Assembly: GCA_963854835.1 (NCBI GenBank)
Contig: OY978526.1
Location: 76,046,418 to 76,110,417, forward strand
Source of the DNA: Megamerina dolium
Lineage: Eukaryota > Arthropoda > Insecta > Diptera > Megamerinidae
Direction: 5' to 3'
DNA length: 64,000 nt
A program made the translations under genes and the position numbers. This document shows positions 1 to 11,460 of this stretch, one piece after another. Under the pieces are notes generated by a model. That model did no database searches, was not told the DNA's origin, and was given only the letters and a program-made list of their open reading frames with translations. Within the stretch, counting starts at the first letter, position 1; every line of letters begins with the position of its first letter.

Positions 1-202
1 TGGTGTATGCTAATTGTGCTAATTGAATCAAAAATCAATCGCGAAAAATCATAAATTGATCATGGATATTTCAGCTTTCCAACATATTTGGTAGGTATAT
101 TTGTGAAAATTATTATGAAAACTAAAATTTCCACTCCAGCGTAATTTCGAAATTGCATATATTCTTCAGCTACGATATTAATATGAAATATTCTGAGAAA
201 CT

Positions 203-680
203 ACACTCTACAAGTCTCTCATCATGCCTGTCCTAACATATGGCGCTGAAGCCTGGACAATTTCCACCTCGGATGAGAGAATGCTTGGAGTTTTCAAGAG
301 AAAAGTCCTACGCAAGATCTTTGGACCTATTTGCGTTGGTGGCGAGTACCGAATAAGGTACAACCATGAGCTGTACGAGCTGTATGCCGATATTGACATA
401 GTAAAGCGCATCAAAATCCAGTGGCTGCGCTGGATAGGTCATGTCGAGCGAATGGAAGAACACGCTCCAGCTAAGAAGGTGTTATATTCGGAACCCGCTG
501 GAGGACGACGCAGAAGAGGAAGACCAAACGTCAGGTGGAAAGACCAAGTACTGGAGAACCTGACGGCGCTTGGAATTTCTAACTGGCGCCAGCTAGCGAA
601 GAACAGAGATGGCTGGCGAAGCATGTTATTTTCGGCCTAAATCGATATTCGGTTGTTATGGCCACATAAGTAAGTAAGTA
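203..680 (+). mobile_element. 3' fragment of a non-LTR (RTE-like) retrotransposon
   Basis: An uninterrupted frame runs from about 224 to 640. It encodes the region after the reverse transcriptase core of an endonuclease-reverse transcriptase polyprotein: LTYGAEAW, then a basic LRKIFGP block, an RYNHELYELY block, WLRWIGHVERM and a terminal RRRRGRP-WKD segment ending in WRSML. This order is typical of the C-terminus of many insect non-LTR elements; my RTE assignment rests on memory of that pattern and is uncertain. The catalytic RT motifs and the endonuclease are absent, so this is a 5'-truncated copy. A short tail with GTAAGTAAGTA repeats follows at about 668. Three relatives lie at 3413-5865, 6297-6590 and 44322-46065. 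Confidence 0.75.
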
Positions 681-1060
681 TTCTGAGAAGAATTTATATG
701 ATCTGACTTTCAGTTGTGAAGGGGTAAGTTTTACAGTTTTCGTCTTCATAAGTGCATATTTTAAAATAAATGTGTAAATATGATTGTGGTCAATAATACG
801 TGAGAAGAAAATTTGGTTTTCATCGAGATGTTTTCAACGATATACAAGGAACGACAATTATGTATTAAGGCTCGAACCATATCTCAGCAACCAAACGCGC
901 CATCTATGTGTGAAGCAAAACGCATATGCGTTTTGAATCTTTAACCTTCCTCTACTAACTGTCAAAATTTCATGACATTTGGTTGACATTTAATGTTTAT
1001 TGACATTCATTTTACAAAACACGTGTTCGTTTGATGTTGAAATTTTAACATGAAATTTAA
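641..1060. other. No gene recognised
   Basis: AT-rich sequence between two transposon fragments. Its right part may be non-coding or decayed mariner sequence belonging to the fragment at 1061. I see no usable reading frame. Confidence 0.5.
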
Positions 1061-1339
1061 CACACAGCACTCATTGTTCGTCAATTTTTGGCTCGGATTC
1101 AGGTCTGTGTGTTGAATCACCCGCCGTATTCACCTGATTTGACACCGTGCAACTTCTTTTTGTTCCCAAAATTGAAATTGAAGTTGAAAGGATGCTTTTT
1201 TGATGACATTCAGACCATACAACGGGCTTCGACGAGGGCACTGGAGGCAATTCCGAAAAATGAGCTGGAACACGCGTTTGAATCACTATTAAATCGATGT
1301 AACAAGTGTATTGAATCAGGAGGAGAATATTTCGAATAA
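1061..1339 (+). pseudogene. Mariner transposase C-terminal fragment
   Basis: The open frame encodes the last third of a mariner (Tc1/mariner) transposase: HTALIVRQFLA, then NHPPYSPDLTPC followed by FFLFPKLKLKLKG, and the usual end GGEYFE. In mariners the third catalytic aspartate lies in the sequence SPDLxPxD; here that residue is N (TPCN), so the copy could not be active even if complete. The N-terminal helix-turn-helix and the first two catalytic aspartates are missing. No matching terminal inverted repeat was found on the left, so this is a truncated relic of about 280 bp. Confidence 0.85.
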
Positions 1340-2740
1340 ATATACCGAAAAATTAGCAGATATCGTGTTTCAATTGTGTTTTCTAGAGGCTGTCTTAATA
1401 CATAGTTGTCGCACCGTGTTTAACAACGGTCATCGAACGTCCAAAGTCATGACAAAACCCCGATTTGGGGAATGAACAAAAAATGTAATAGTTCCAATAT
1501 AATAAAAAAAAACAAGGAGCGAAATGAAATTAGAACATTTACAATAAATAATTATTACACTTGTAACAACATTCAAGAACAATATCTAAACAAAAACAAC
1601 ATTAGTACAACTCATATGTCAATGAGGGTTAAAAATAACATTTTTCATTGCAATCATCTATACAACACCATATCGCCCTCTAACAATATTATACATTTGC
1701 TTATCAGTGGGTATGAGATACTATATGAACTCGTATGTGCATATAGTATTTATTGAACACCTGGAATTTCTCTTTTTTATTTAGCCCTTCATAAAAAAAA
1801 GAGCACTGGAAAGTATGAAATGCTATAATAAACCACATAGAGAATTTCTATGGCGCGCAAAACAATTATCTGTGTGTTGAGGGTGTTTAACAACAACAAC
1901 ACAAATAAAGATCAAAATTGACCCTTTTGTATTATGACATAATTTTGTAGAAAATTATTTCCGGTCTTCCTTGAGGCGAACGATAATATTGGAAGAAATT
2001 TGTATTATGGCAAGTTTAAGTTATTTCAGATTGACTGTAAATCTATCGTAGACCTACTGGATTTATTTACTTTTTTCAAGTACTATATTATTTAAATATC
2101 ATACACACTTATTTACACGAGGTGTGCACTTACCTATTTATTCCCTCTCCCCAATTTTGGCCCTTATTCTATCATAGACTTAATCGTTTATAGTTTGTTG
2201 GTCAATTTTGATTATTATCATCAATTAAGCTTAGGCGTAGAGGTTATTGTTATGCTATTAACTGCTGCAGCGTTGTCACGAATATAACATTTGTCAATAC
2301 TATTTGGTCTACGGTTTTGTTTAAATGCATTTTTATCTGATTGTATTGTGATTGATAAATTAATTTTTCTTAGATTTACATATGCACATACATAAGTAAA
2401 TTTTATTTGAATAGTGGTATTTTTGAAATATACGATTTTCATCAATTTGAAAATACATGCATAGCTTGATAAGATTAGAACTGATTGAGCAGATGTATAG
2501 TCGATGTTATGCAGGCACTCACTGTCACGAGTGGTTGTTGCTTTCAATACAAAATGAACTATGCAATGGTGAATAGAATATGAATGCATACATTTATAAT
2601 AGCCGTTATATAAAGTTCTCCTAAATAATTTGAGTGTCGAGTGTGGTAAAATGAAGAAGGCCAAGAAGATGAGGTGAGAACATATACCACATGTTCAGAT
2701 GGTATATGTTCTTCCATCAATTCATTTTGTTGTTTCATTT
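1340..2740. other. AT-rich non-coding stretch
   Basis: No gene recognised. A 147-codon minus-strand frame at 2221-2664 has no family signature and a composition like random AT-rich DNA, so I do not call it. Confidence 0.5.
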
Positions 2741-3060
2741 TGAATGATAGGTTATTCTGATACTGACAGTTCTTTACCGCTCGAAATATTGACTGTCAGT
2801 CAGTACCATACCTACACGAACGGAATCGATCAATTTAAGCTCGAATCACGTTGGGAAATATTGAATTTTATTACCAAAGCATATTTATTGAAAATAAGTT
2901 TTGGCCGAAATGAAGCAGTCAGTTTGTGCACAAGGTTCGTAAGACTGCATTGGTTCCGATCGTCGTACGGTGCGTATCGACGTGAAACTAGCTGCTGTGG
3001 CTGAGAGTGCGAAACTCAATCCCGGAATATCGACTCGTCATCGATTGCAACCATAATTAC
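2741..3060 (+). pseudogene. Old DD41D (rosa-type) mariner 5' remnant
   Basis: Nucleotides 2755-2795 resemble the 5' region of the element at 20311 (a TGACAG...CTTT...TTGAC arrangement). Translation around 2960-3050 in shifting frames gives pieces such as KLAAVAESAKLNPGIS, which match the AAVxESxxENPNxSI stretch of the better copies at 28412 and 36285. Frames are broken and the catalytic half is missing. It is a decayed fragment; exact ends are not visible. Confidence 0.45.
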
Positions 3061-3877
3061 CAGCTTTTAGTCAGGTGCCAGTAGCTTTGGCGATGTGAAT
3101 TGATCATGTCGAAGCTTCAATTTGCCCTCTTTGGACTTTTTTTTTTTGTGAGTTGATGTGAAAGTTCGATGACATGCGGACAATCCAGAAATATTTTTAA
3201 AAATAAACTTGTGTTTGTATAGAAAAAGATGGTCTTACTCTACATTATCACCATTTGGTGTGGAATATATTTCATATAAGCATATTACACAATTATTTAC
3301 TACCTACATTACGTCATTTGAATCGGCTTCGCTTGGTCAGAGTCGATCAGAGCCGAAGATATACATTAGTTTTATTCGATAACAATAATAGCCATCACAA
3401 GCCATCAATCAATCAATTATCTATCTTGGAACCAGCATTAACACCAGGAGATATTGCGAAGTATCACTCTTACTAACAGGTGCTACTTTGGGCTAAGTAA
3501 GCAATTGGGAGGCCCGACTCTCTCGAAAAACGAAAACCACACTCTACAAGTCTCTCATCGTACCTGTCCTTACATATGGCGCTGAAGCTTGGACAATTTC
3601 CACTTCAGATGAGAGAATGCTGGGAGTTTTCGAGCGAAAAGTCCTACGCAAGATTTTTAGACCTATTTGGGTTGGTAGCGAGTGTGACATAGTAAAGCGC
3701 ATTAAAATTCAACGGCTGCGCTGGTTAGGTCACGTCGGTGTTTTTATAGTTTAGTTTTTATTTTCGAATGAAAAAATATTTTATAAATTTTCTATATAAC
3801 GAACAAAAAATCTTAGATAGAGCAATTCTTAATTTGTAGCAAGAAATGAAATCACAAGTAAATTTTTTCAAAATAAT

Positions 3878-3880
3878 ATA

Positions 3881-3952
<72 letters not shown>
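3878..3952. repeat. (TA)n microsatellite, left flank of Tc1 element
   Basis: About 75 bp of almost pure TA dinucleotides with a few ACATA interruptions. It abuts the left inverted repeat of the Tc1 element at 3953. Confidence 0.95.
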
Positions 3953-3953
<1 letters not shown>

Positions 3954-5600
3954 AGTGGCTCCCAGCTTATTTCGTACAGTGACAGTTTAAAAATTGCTGC
4001 AGTCGTAATTCCTAATATAGCAAAAATTTGAACAAAATATAAATGCCATTTTTGAAAGGAAGGTTTGTTTTTTATTTTCCAAAATTTACTTTTTCAAAAT
4101 TTTAGTGTTTGACACTATAAAAAAATAAAATAAGAAAAAAATAGGAAAATTCATGTCACAGCTTATTTCGTACAGTCTCTTTAAGTTCAAACTAAAAACA
4201 AAGTAAGTTGATTTTAATATTTAGTATGACATCCCTTAGCGTTAATGACAGCCTGGAGTCTACTTGGCATTGAATCCACCAATTTTTGAGTGATGTCTGG
4301 TGTGATTTTTTTCCATTCCTCCATCAGTACCTTCTTTAGGTCTTGCTTATTAGAAATCTTGTGTGTTCTTATTTTATTGTCCAAAATAGACTAAAGATTT
4401 TCAATCACATTCATGTCAGGTGACTGTGGTGGTGGAGACATCAAGTGTGAGCAATTCAAATAAGCCAAGATTGCACAATCCCAGATTTATGTTTTGGGTC
4501 ATTATCTTGGTAATACCGAAATTCTTCCCGCAAACCCAGTTTGTCTGCACTTTGAAGTAAATTGTTTTTCAGAATCTCGAGGTACTTCATTTTGTCCATT
4601 GTTCCCTCAATAAAAACCAATTCACCTACTCCGGCTGCTGACATACAGGCCCAAACCATCACGCTACCGCCACCATGCTTCACTGTGGGCTTAAGGTTCT
4701 CCTTGTTTAGCTCGGTATTAGCTTTACGCCAAACATATGACATTCCGTCCGAGCCAAAAATATTAAACTTAGACTCATCCGCGAAAATAACGGTATTCCA
4801 GAACGCAGGAGTATTAATAATATGCTCTTTGGCGAAGTCAAGTCGGCGTTGTATATTCATTTTCGAAATGAATGGTTTCTTTCGGGCTACTCGACCGTTC
4901 AAGTCATGATTGCGCAGCACACGTCGGACAGTTTCAGCACTGGATGATTTTCCTATTTCACGATGAACCTCTGCAGCCAACTTCGGAGCGGATAACTTTG
5001 GATTTTTCTTAATTTTTCGTACAATATAACGCTCGTCTGATGCGTTGAAAATCTTATTAGGTGCTTCTCTGCCCTTGTTCTCCAACCGATTTTCGCGAAC
5101 GAAGCGTTGAATGATGTATTGGACAGTTGAGGCACTTAAATTTGTCATTTCAGCAATTTTTCGCACACTCTGACCTTTCCTAAAATGGTTAATTACCAGT
5201 TTACGCTGTTCCATCGTTGTACGATGACCCATAAAGCTAAATGTTTAATTTACAGCACTTTAACTATTTAAAATAATAATAAAAAAAATTGTTATAATAG
5301 TTAAAAAGGTCCAAAAACTCATACAATTCAAAAAAACTTTGTAACTGCGCGGCAGAATGAAACTTACTTACATTGAAGTTTGTGTACGAAATAAGATGTG
5401 AGCTGAAAATCAGCTGATCAATAGTTTTTCTCTCTTGCATAACAAAAAGAAAAATTTTTGGGGTTCCCCGTTTTCTTATTAGGTTTACTAAACACATACA
5501 CAGACATCTACATTCAAAACTTATCGATAAGTTTTTTAGTTTCGATGTTACAGCCATGTACATAAAAATATATACACTGTACGAAATAAGCTGTGAGCCA

Positions 5601-5603
<3 letters not shown>
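3953..5603 (-). mobile_element. Tc1-like transposon with IR/DR ends, inactive
   Basis: The outer ends are inverted repeats: CAGTGGCTCCCAGCTTATTT at 3953 and its near complement (CTGTGAGCCACTG) ending at 5603, both flanked by TA. Inner copies of the same motif (CAGCTTATTTCGTACAGT near 4159; GTACGAAATAAG near 5384) give the paired inner/outer repeat layout known from several Tc1 elements. Length is 1651 bp, normal for Tc1. The transposase gene lies on the minus strand and is broken. The element sits between two (TA)n tracts, consistent with insertion at a TA inside a pre-existing microsatellite. Confidence 0.9.
4214..5232 (-). pseudogene. Tc1 transposase, frameshifted
   Basis: From the ATG at 5232 the frame stays open for 258 codons to 4456. 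It shows the N-terminal helix-turn-helix pair (SVRKIAEMTNLSASTVQYII), the first catalytic region IFADESKFNIFGSDG, the HGGGSVMVWACMS block and YYQDNDPKHKS with the second aspartate. Beyond that a frameshift occurs; the remaining segments PPPQSPDMNVIEN (with the catalytic glutamate) and the C-terminal LVDSMPSRLQAVINAKG follow in other frames, with a stop where a tryptophan would be expected after VIEN. The coding relic ends at a TAA near 4214. Function in life was DD34E cut-and-paste transposition; this copy is inactive. Confidence 0.9.

Positions 5604-5668
<65 letters not shown>
5604..5668. repeat. (TA)n microsatellite, right flank of Tc1 element
   Basis: Roughly 65 bp of pure TA repeats directly after the right inverted repeat, then TGTATGTTGC. 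Together with 3878-3952 it probably represents one tract split by the insertion. Confidence 0.95.
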
Positions 5669-5674
<6 letters not shown>

Positions 5675-5865
5675 TGCAGACTTCAATAGGAACCTGCTGG
5701 TGGACGACGCAGAAGAGGAAGACCTAACCTCCGGTGGAAAGATCAGGTACTGGAGAACTTGTCAGCACATGGAATTTCTAACTGGCGCCAACTAGCGAAG
5801 CAAAGAGCTGGCTTGCGAAGCATGCTAAATTCGGCCAATATTTATGTTTAGTTGTTATCAAACAA

Positions 5866-6296
5866 AATGAAGAGCGTATGTGAAAACTTTCTTTCAAAAA
5901 AAAAGGAAAGTAAAAAAATAAACGAGCAGAAAATTTGCCTTCACTTGCAAAAGTTAATAGAATAAGGCAAATCAGATGAGTTTGTTTATAAATTTGCAAA
6001 ATGCAAAATAGTACCTTGCATTGATTTTCCATAAATATACTTTATATACTCACGATATTGTTGTTAAATTTTCCATTTTATCTTTTTAATTGTAAACTGC
6101 AAATTGGCAAACCGCCTCAAGTCAGAATTTGCTTGTTTACAAAAATTGCAATCTTGTACTTTCAGATCACATGTTTTAGTGATGGATAATTTTGGCCGCC
6201 TATAATTTTTTTAGCACAACTCTTGCAACAAACTGTCACTTTACTCTCTCAATTTTTGATTGATGGATAATCTTCGGATTTATCAAACTACTTTCA
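5866..6296. other. No gene recognised
   Basis: AT-rich sequence between retrotransposon fragments; no frame, hairpin or repeat stands out. Confidence 0.5.
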
Positions 6297-6590
6297 AAAA
6301 TTCTTCTTCTTCTTCTAATGTGGCCATAACAACAGATGATCGATTTAGGCCGAGCATATAATGCGGCTCCAGTCTTCTCTGTTCTTCGCTTGCTGTCGCC
6401 AATGGATTTGGACTTTGGAGATTTGGAGATTTGGTCTTGATCTTCTTCCGGGTCCTCCAGCGGGTGTCGAATTAAATATCCTCGTTGCAGCGTCTTCTTC
6501 CATTCGCTCGACATGACCCAGCCAGCGCAGCCGCTGGATTGCCTGACTATGTCAATATGGCGTACAGTTCATATAGCTCATCATTAGGAA
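6297..6590 (-). mobile_element. Third RTE-like 3' fragment
   Basis: Read on the minus strand, it encodes pieces of the same C-terminal region as the copy at 203-680: MSSEWKKTLQRGYLIRHPLE corresponds to the segment before the arginine-rich block, and the 3' end carries the shared ATGTGGCCATAACAAC and CGATTTAGGCCGA sequence in antisense. The frame is interrupted. It is a short, dead, 5'-truncated copy in the opposite orientation to its neighbours. Confidence 0.65.
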
Positions 6591-7595
6591 TAATTATTAC
6601 AAATATTTGTGTTGTTGAACGCAACTATAGCAACAAAGGTTTGAACGACTGATATAACATCAATTAAAACATTGACGAGAGAGTAAAATTGGATAAATAT
6701 TGACAACAAAACATTGAAAGTGCAATATCCCCAATACAATAAAAAATAAATTGTGATAAGGTCCAATTTGACTGGACTATTTTTGAGGAGCTAAACAAAA
6801 TTAACTTATAGTTATATACAAATTAAATTGTACTAAAGTTTGGCAAAGTCCAATGTTTTTACATGTAGACAATTTTTTGTTTTTTTTTTGTTTAAATACT
6901 AAGAATTTATTGTATCCTTCCATCATTTGTAGAAACTTACAAAAAGTATTCAAATCTTACAAACTAACTTAAAATTATGTGATATTCCCGTTGTTCCATC
7001 ACAATTTGTTGAGACACGACAATGTAGACAATGAATTAGTAACAACTTAACCTAAACAAGTCAATACTAGACGGAAATAGCAATTATTTTCTTAATGACG
7101 AAAATACTATATAATTCTATTTGTTTTGCCTTTTATTTTTTGCCTATTTTGTCTTTTCAAAATTTTTTCTGTGTATAATAATGCATTGTATTTACCTAAC
7201 AAATGTTGAATCAACACAATATATCTAATCTGGGCACACTAAACCTTCACTTTCTGTATTTTCTATAAGATGGCGCCACATGAAACAACAGAATTTTGAT
7301 GTAAGTGACAGCTCAGAGAAAAACATATGTTCTTCATTTCACAAATGTCATACTAAATTGGCGTGTTGGCGATTTGAAGTTTACGTTTGAGAATAGAATG
7401 TGTACCAACGGCAACAATACAAATCTCTGACGTGTAAATTTAGTTTTTATTTCTTCCTGAACAACATACAATAATAGTAATTTACCAAAGAGACTATGCG
7501 AGTATTATCAAATTAGGCGATAAGGATATAAAGTTACTGCAGCTGGGAAGGAAAAGTACACATAGCGAGTAAATTTGTTTATAATACAATATATA
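6591..7595 (+). other. Intergenic and likely promoter/5' UTR of the SLC35B1 gene
   Basis: AT-rich, no reading frame of note. The last 200 bp before the ATG at 7596 become GC-richer (around 7370-7430 and 7500-7565) and probably hold the transcription start and 5' UTR. I cannot place a TATA box or initiator with confidence. Confidence 0.35.
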
Positions 7596-8753
7596 ATGTT
7601 ATCGTCGGAGAAAGGTCGTTTTATTGTATTTGCATTGGGCATATTCCTTTGCTATTTTCTATATGGTGTTGTACAAGAGAAAATAACACGCGGACGTTAT
7701 GGAAGTACTGCCAATGAGGATGGTTCCGTTGGTGAACGTTTTACCTATGCGCTGGCGCTTGTGTGGATTCAGTGTTTTTGCAATTATATATTTGCTAAAG
7801 GTAAGGCAGCATCATTGCATTAAATTTATAAAAGTGATTGTCTTTAGTTAATTTGTATTTCCCCTTTCCGCAGGTTTACTAACAGCGAAGCCTCAAAAAG
7901 AGGATACTACCCATGCTGGTTACTATTCCGTGTGCTCACTTACATATTTGCTTGCAATGGTTTCGTCAAATATGGCATTACGCTGGGTACCATACCCAAC
8001 TCAGGTTGTTGGCAAATCAGCAAAACCCATACCGGTCATGATTTTAGGCGTATTAATTGGGCATAAATCGTATACATACACACGTTATGCTTGTGTTTTG
8101 ACCATAGTTGTGGGTGTTGTGCTATTTATGTATAATGAAAGCAAAGTATCACATTTACCAGCTGAAACAACTGGTCTCGGTGAATTACTATTATTCTTTA
8201 GTCTCGCTATGGATGGAATGACAGGCGCTGTTCAAGAGCGTATGCGTTCCTCAAGTTCGCCAAGTGGTCAACAAATGATGCTTGCAATGAATTTTTGGAG
8301 TTCACTAATGCTTGGAGCAGCCATTGTGGCGACTGGTTAGTACATTTTTTTATTATGCATTGCACATTTAGAAAATTAACAATCGTCATTTGAATTTTAG
8401 GTGAAGGAAAAGAGTTCATTCATTTCGCAATACGTCATCCAGAACTTGGCTTTCATTTAACCATGCTAGCGATTCTCGGTTCTTTGGGACAAATGTTTAT
8501 TTTCTTTATGGTTGCCGAATTTGGACCATTGGCTTGCTCGGTGGTGACGACTACACGTAAATTTTTCACCGTACTCTGTTCTGTGTTATTATTTGGAAAT
8601 ATTTTAATACCGCGTCAATGGTTTGGTGCACTATTGGTATTTGCCGGTCTCTTTGCTGATATGGTTTATGGTAAAAAAGCCGTGGCGATTAAAAAGACAG
8701 TATCGAATAAGGAAAAAGGTGATATTGAGGAGAAAAAGAAATTGGTTTCATAG
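7596..8753 (+). CDS. meigo: SLC35B1-like ER nucleotide-sugar/ATP transporter (meigo orthologue)
   Basis: Three exons: 7596-7800, 7874-8335 and 8401-8753, with GT...AG introns of 73 and 65 bp whose phases join correctly, give 339 aa. The protein begins LSSEKGRFIVFALGIFLCYF and contains the SLC35B signatures YGVVQEKITRGRYG, ALRWVPYPTQVVGKSAKPIP, DGMTGAVQER, SGQQMM and GPLACSVVTTTRKFFTVL, spread over about ten hydrophobic helices. SLC35B1 is an ER multi-pass antiporter reported to carry nucleotide sugars and, in mammals, to exchange ATP and ADP; Drosophila meigo is needed for ER homeostasis and dendrite/axon targeting. The ATG at 7596 is the first in frame after a TAG at 7563. The C-terminus is lysine-rich (EEKKKLVS), but the lysines are one position off a canonical KKxx ER-retrieval signal. 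All key blocks are intact and no damage is seen. Confidence 0.95.
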
Positions 8754-8933
8754 AATTTATTTAATTTTTAATATACGAATTATGTACTACTACTTTTATA
8801 TTTTACAAAAATATTCCAATCTTGTTTATAATATAAACAATGTTTATATTAAATACTTATGTTATATACAATTTATCTTAGTATCATATAAAGAAATGAA
8901 GAATATATGTACGTATGTAATATCTATGTAGGA

Positions 8934-8939
8934 AATAAA
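8934..8939 (+). promoter_or_regulatory. Candidate poly(A) signal AATAAA of the SLC35B1 gene
   Basis: AATAAA about 180 bp after the stop codon, in an otherwise AT-rich 3' UTR. The position is typical for a short fly 3' UTR, but AT-rich DNA makes chance matches common. Confidence 0.5.
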
Positions 8940-8944
8940 TGATA

Positions 8945-11458
8945 AACTTTTATATAAATAATCTAACAATATACCGATTACAATATTAATTCTGAAAAAT
9001 GTACAGCAATATAGTGCCAATTAAATTGTGTGTTATTATTGATTGAGCTTAAACGAGAATATCGAACAGATACTACAACAAGAACAGAGCAGAGTACCAT
9101 CTTGTGGTCTCTGAACTAAGTTTTTAGTGTTTCTGGTGCCATGGACAGAAAACGTAGAAAATGCAAATATATGTAAAATCGAATACTCAATACGGCAACA
9201 TTAAACATCAACAACTTTTGGAAATTGCCAATGGAGCTACCTTTTTTCTGCCATAATTGCAGCTCTTGTTGATTATTCTATATCTATCTCATTTTCATAC
9301 ACGGCGAATATAAAATTTTTGACAAGATAAACTATTATTTTAGAAAGAGACGTCAGTACACACTCACAAATACAGCTGTTTCAGAACAAAAGCTCTCTCT
9401 GTCATAGTAAAAAAAATGTTATCAAATTTTGCAGATATCCCCAAACAGGGAGCGAGAGAGAAAGTGCCAATGGTCGCATTTACCAGATGAGATGTTCGTA
9501 TATACAATTTTGACAGATGGCTGCACTATTATTGCGAGTGATGTTGTTATCGTTGTTGTTATCGTCTAACCATTGTCAGACGATTGTACATAGACACAGG
9601 GGATTTCGGGGCATAACAAATCAACATCAACTGCACAAACATATACATTGATACGAAAAGTGAGAAAAATCCATTTTCATTTTCATTCATTGTGTCGCCT
9701 TGCTTCGTTACGCGAACGTTAAACTTTGGTTATCTCTTCGAATATTGCAATGCAATGAGAGTTAAATAAAAATAAAAATTGTTAAATATAAATTAATTCA
9801 CTATATACTAAAAATAAATAATTTTTTAAGGAAATCATAATAAAGAAAATTTAAAGTAGTGCGAAGAAAAACGGGAAGTATGTATGTGCGACTAAATGTG
9901 TAAAAGAAAATTGAAAATTATTTCTGTTTGAAATATAATTTAAAAAGTAGTGTAAATTTCTTTTACATTATTGCACACACCATATGCAATTTATACAAAT
10001 GATGTGTTGTATAAAACGACAAATCAGTAATTGAATTACATAGTGATTACTTTAAAGGCCCCTGAAGAAATATCAAGAAAACATCAACAACAAAAACCAC
10101 AACCATAAAGTAGGTAATTAAAGTGATAAGAATGTAAAAAGAATAAAAATGATAATAAATTAAAATAAGACACCTCATATATATACATACGTACACATTT
10201 ATGTATGGTATGTTTGTTCATTAGTTCTGAAATGTAAATTTGTTCTATATTCTTCATTTTATATACCCGGCAACCCGTTCAACCTTTCATACAAAAAAAG
10301 CTCCTTTGGCATCCTCTCTTTTCTCCTTATTGTAGTACTCGTTTGTTTTCAATTGGTGTTACCAGCTGAATGGAGGTAAGTGATTATGTATATCCTATAA
10401 CGAATTCAAAAATCCCTCTGAAAATGGTCAGAAATCATACTTATGCCGCCTTTAAAAGGTGTTTTTTTTTGCAAAACAAATTGTAAATAAATTGTATGGT
10501 TGAAACCGGTTGTTGTAACAGATATGTGAAATTGGCGTCTTTACTGTACCAAGCAGCATAAACATAATTAGGAAACCAGCATTAATTTTAAAGTTAATTC
10601 TTTATTATGGATGCTGCATGTCAAAAAAACTTTTTGTGAGATATCCAAATGAATTCTTGTTTCATATGAAAGTGCCAAAAGTATCGTGCTCCATAGCGGA
10701 GCTCAATATAATACAAATATTTTCATGAAAATGTCCACGAATATGTGCTTACATCAAATGTCAGTTCGTTTGAAAAGGTGAATCAATTATTTTCACTGGA
10801 TATAAAGTAAAGCCCGTAATATCTGCGATTAGCCCTCAAGGTATATGTATATTAACTGGCTATAGTCTGGAGCTGCGTGGTCCACTATATGAACAAGAAA
10901 TCTGTTCTTGTTTCTACATCATGCTTCCCTGACTGATGTGTTTACAGCAAGAATTTGGAGCATAGATGGAGACTGCCAGTTCTATTCGAAAAAATAGCTT
11001 TCATATAAGGATGGTTGGACCATTAGGGAAAAATGGTTTCGTTTAACATTGCTTTTTTACTGACATGATTTCAATCTCAAAGTGATTGATATTTCACGCC
11101 GAAAAAAAAAACCAATTTAGAATGTGTGTGAATCGATAGCAAAATTCTACGGGAATTTCACTATGTGCATTTACTGTGTGAAATTAAAATATTCTTGACA
11201 GCAACAAATTTTTGAGAATTACAAAAATAAGGAATAATGTAATTTAATAAAAACTCAATTCAATTGATTTTGCGATTTGCAAGTAGCGATATTTTTTACA
11301 GCACTCAGTTGATAATTACAATAAGGATTTTGCACTTAAAACATCTCCTTTAACTTACTTCCAGCTCTCGTTACTATTCGCATTCTTGGCTGTGCATCCT
11401 TCTCGATACGTCTTTGCAGCACACTTTTAGTACACAAATACGTCATTTGCAATGAACA
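8945..11458. other. Long non-coding interval
   Basis: No coding frame or TE recognised. From about 9060 to 10110 the sequence is less uniformly AT-rich and 5'-UTR-like (GAAAGTGCC..., AACATCAACAACAAAAACC), with a possible splice donor GTAG/GTAATT near 10113. This could be an untranslated first exon or promoter of a gene whose coding part I cannot find. Confidence 0.3.
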
Positions 11459-11460
11459 TA

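Larger units (their letters stand above)
3413..5865 (+). mobile_element. Second RTE-like fragment, split by a Tc1 insertion
   Basis: The left part, 3413-3737, matches the copy at 203-680 and extends further upstream (a degraded YLGTS-like stretch, then YKSLIVPVLTYGAEAW and LGVFERKVLRKIF), ending at GGTCACGTCGG. The right part, 5688-5865, resumes at the segment for RRRRGRP-like residues and continues to the last codons. About 50 bp of the element are missing between the halves. The interruption holds roughly 140 bp of unrelated AT-rich DNA, a TA microsatellite and a complete-length Tc1 element. The copy is dead. Confidence 0.75.

Noticed and set aside
2221..2664. 147-codon minus-strand frame as a possible gene
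   Set aside because: No family signature, no splice or start context, and composition typical of chance frames in AT-rich DNA.
5556..5795. Protein with long Tyr-Ile repeat
   Set aside because: Translation of the (TA)n microsatellite next to a Tc1 end.
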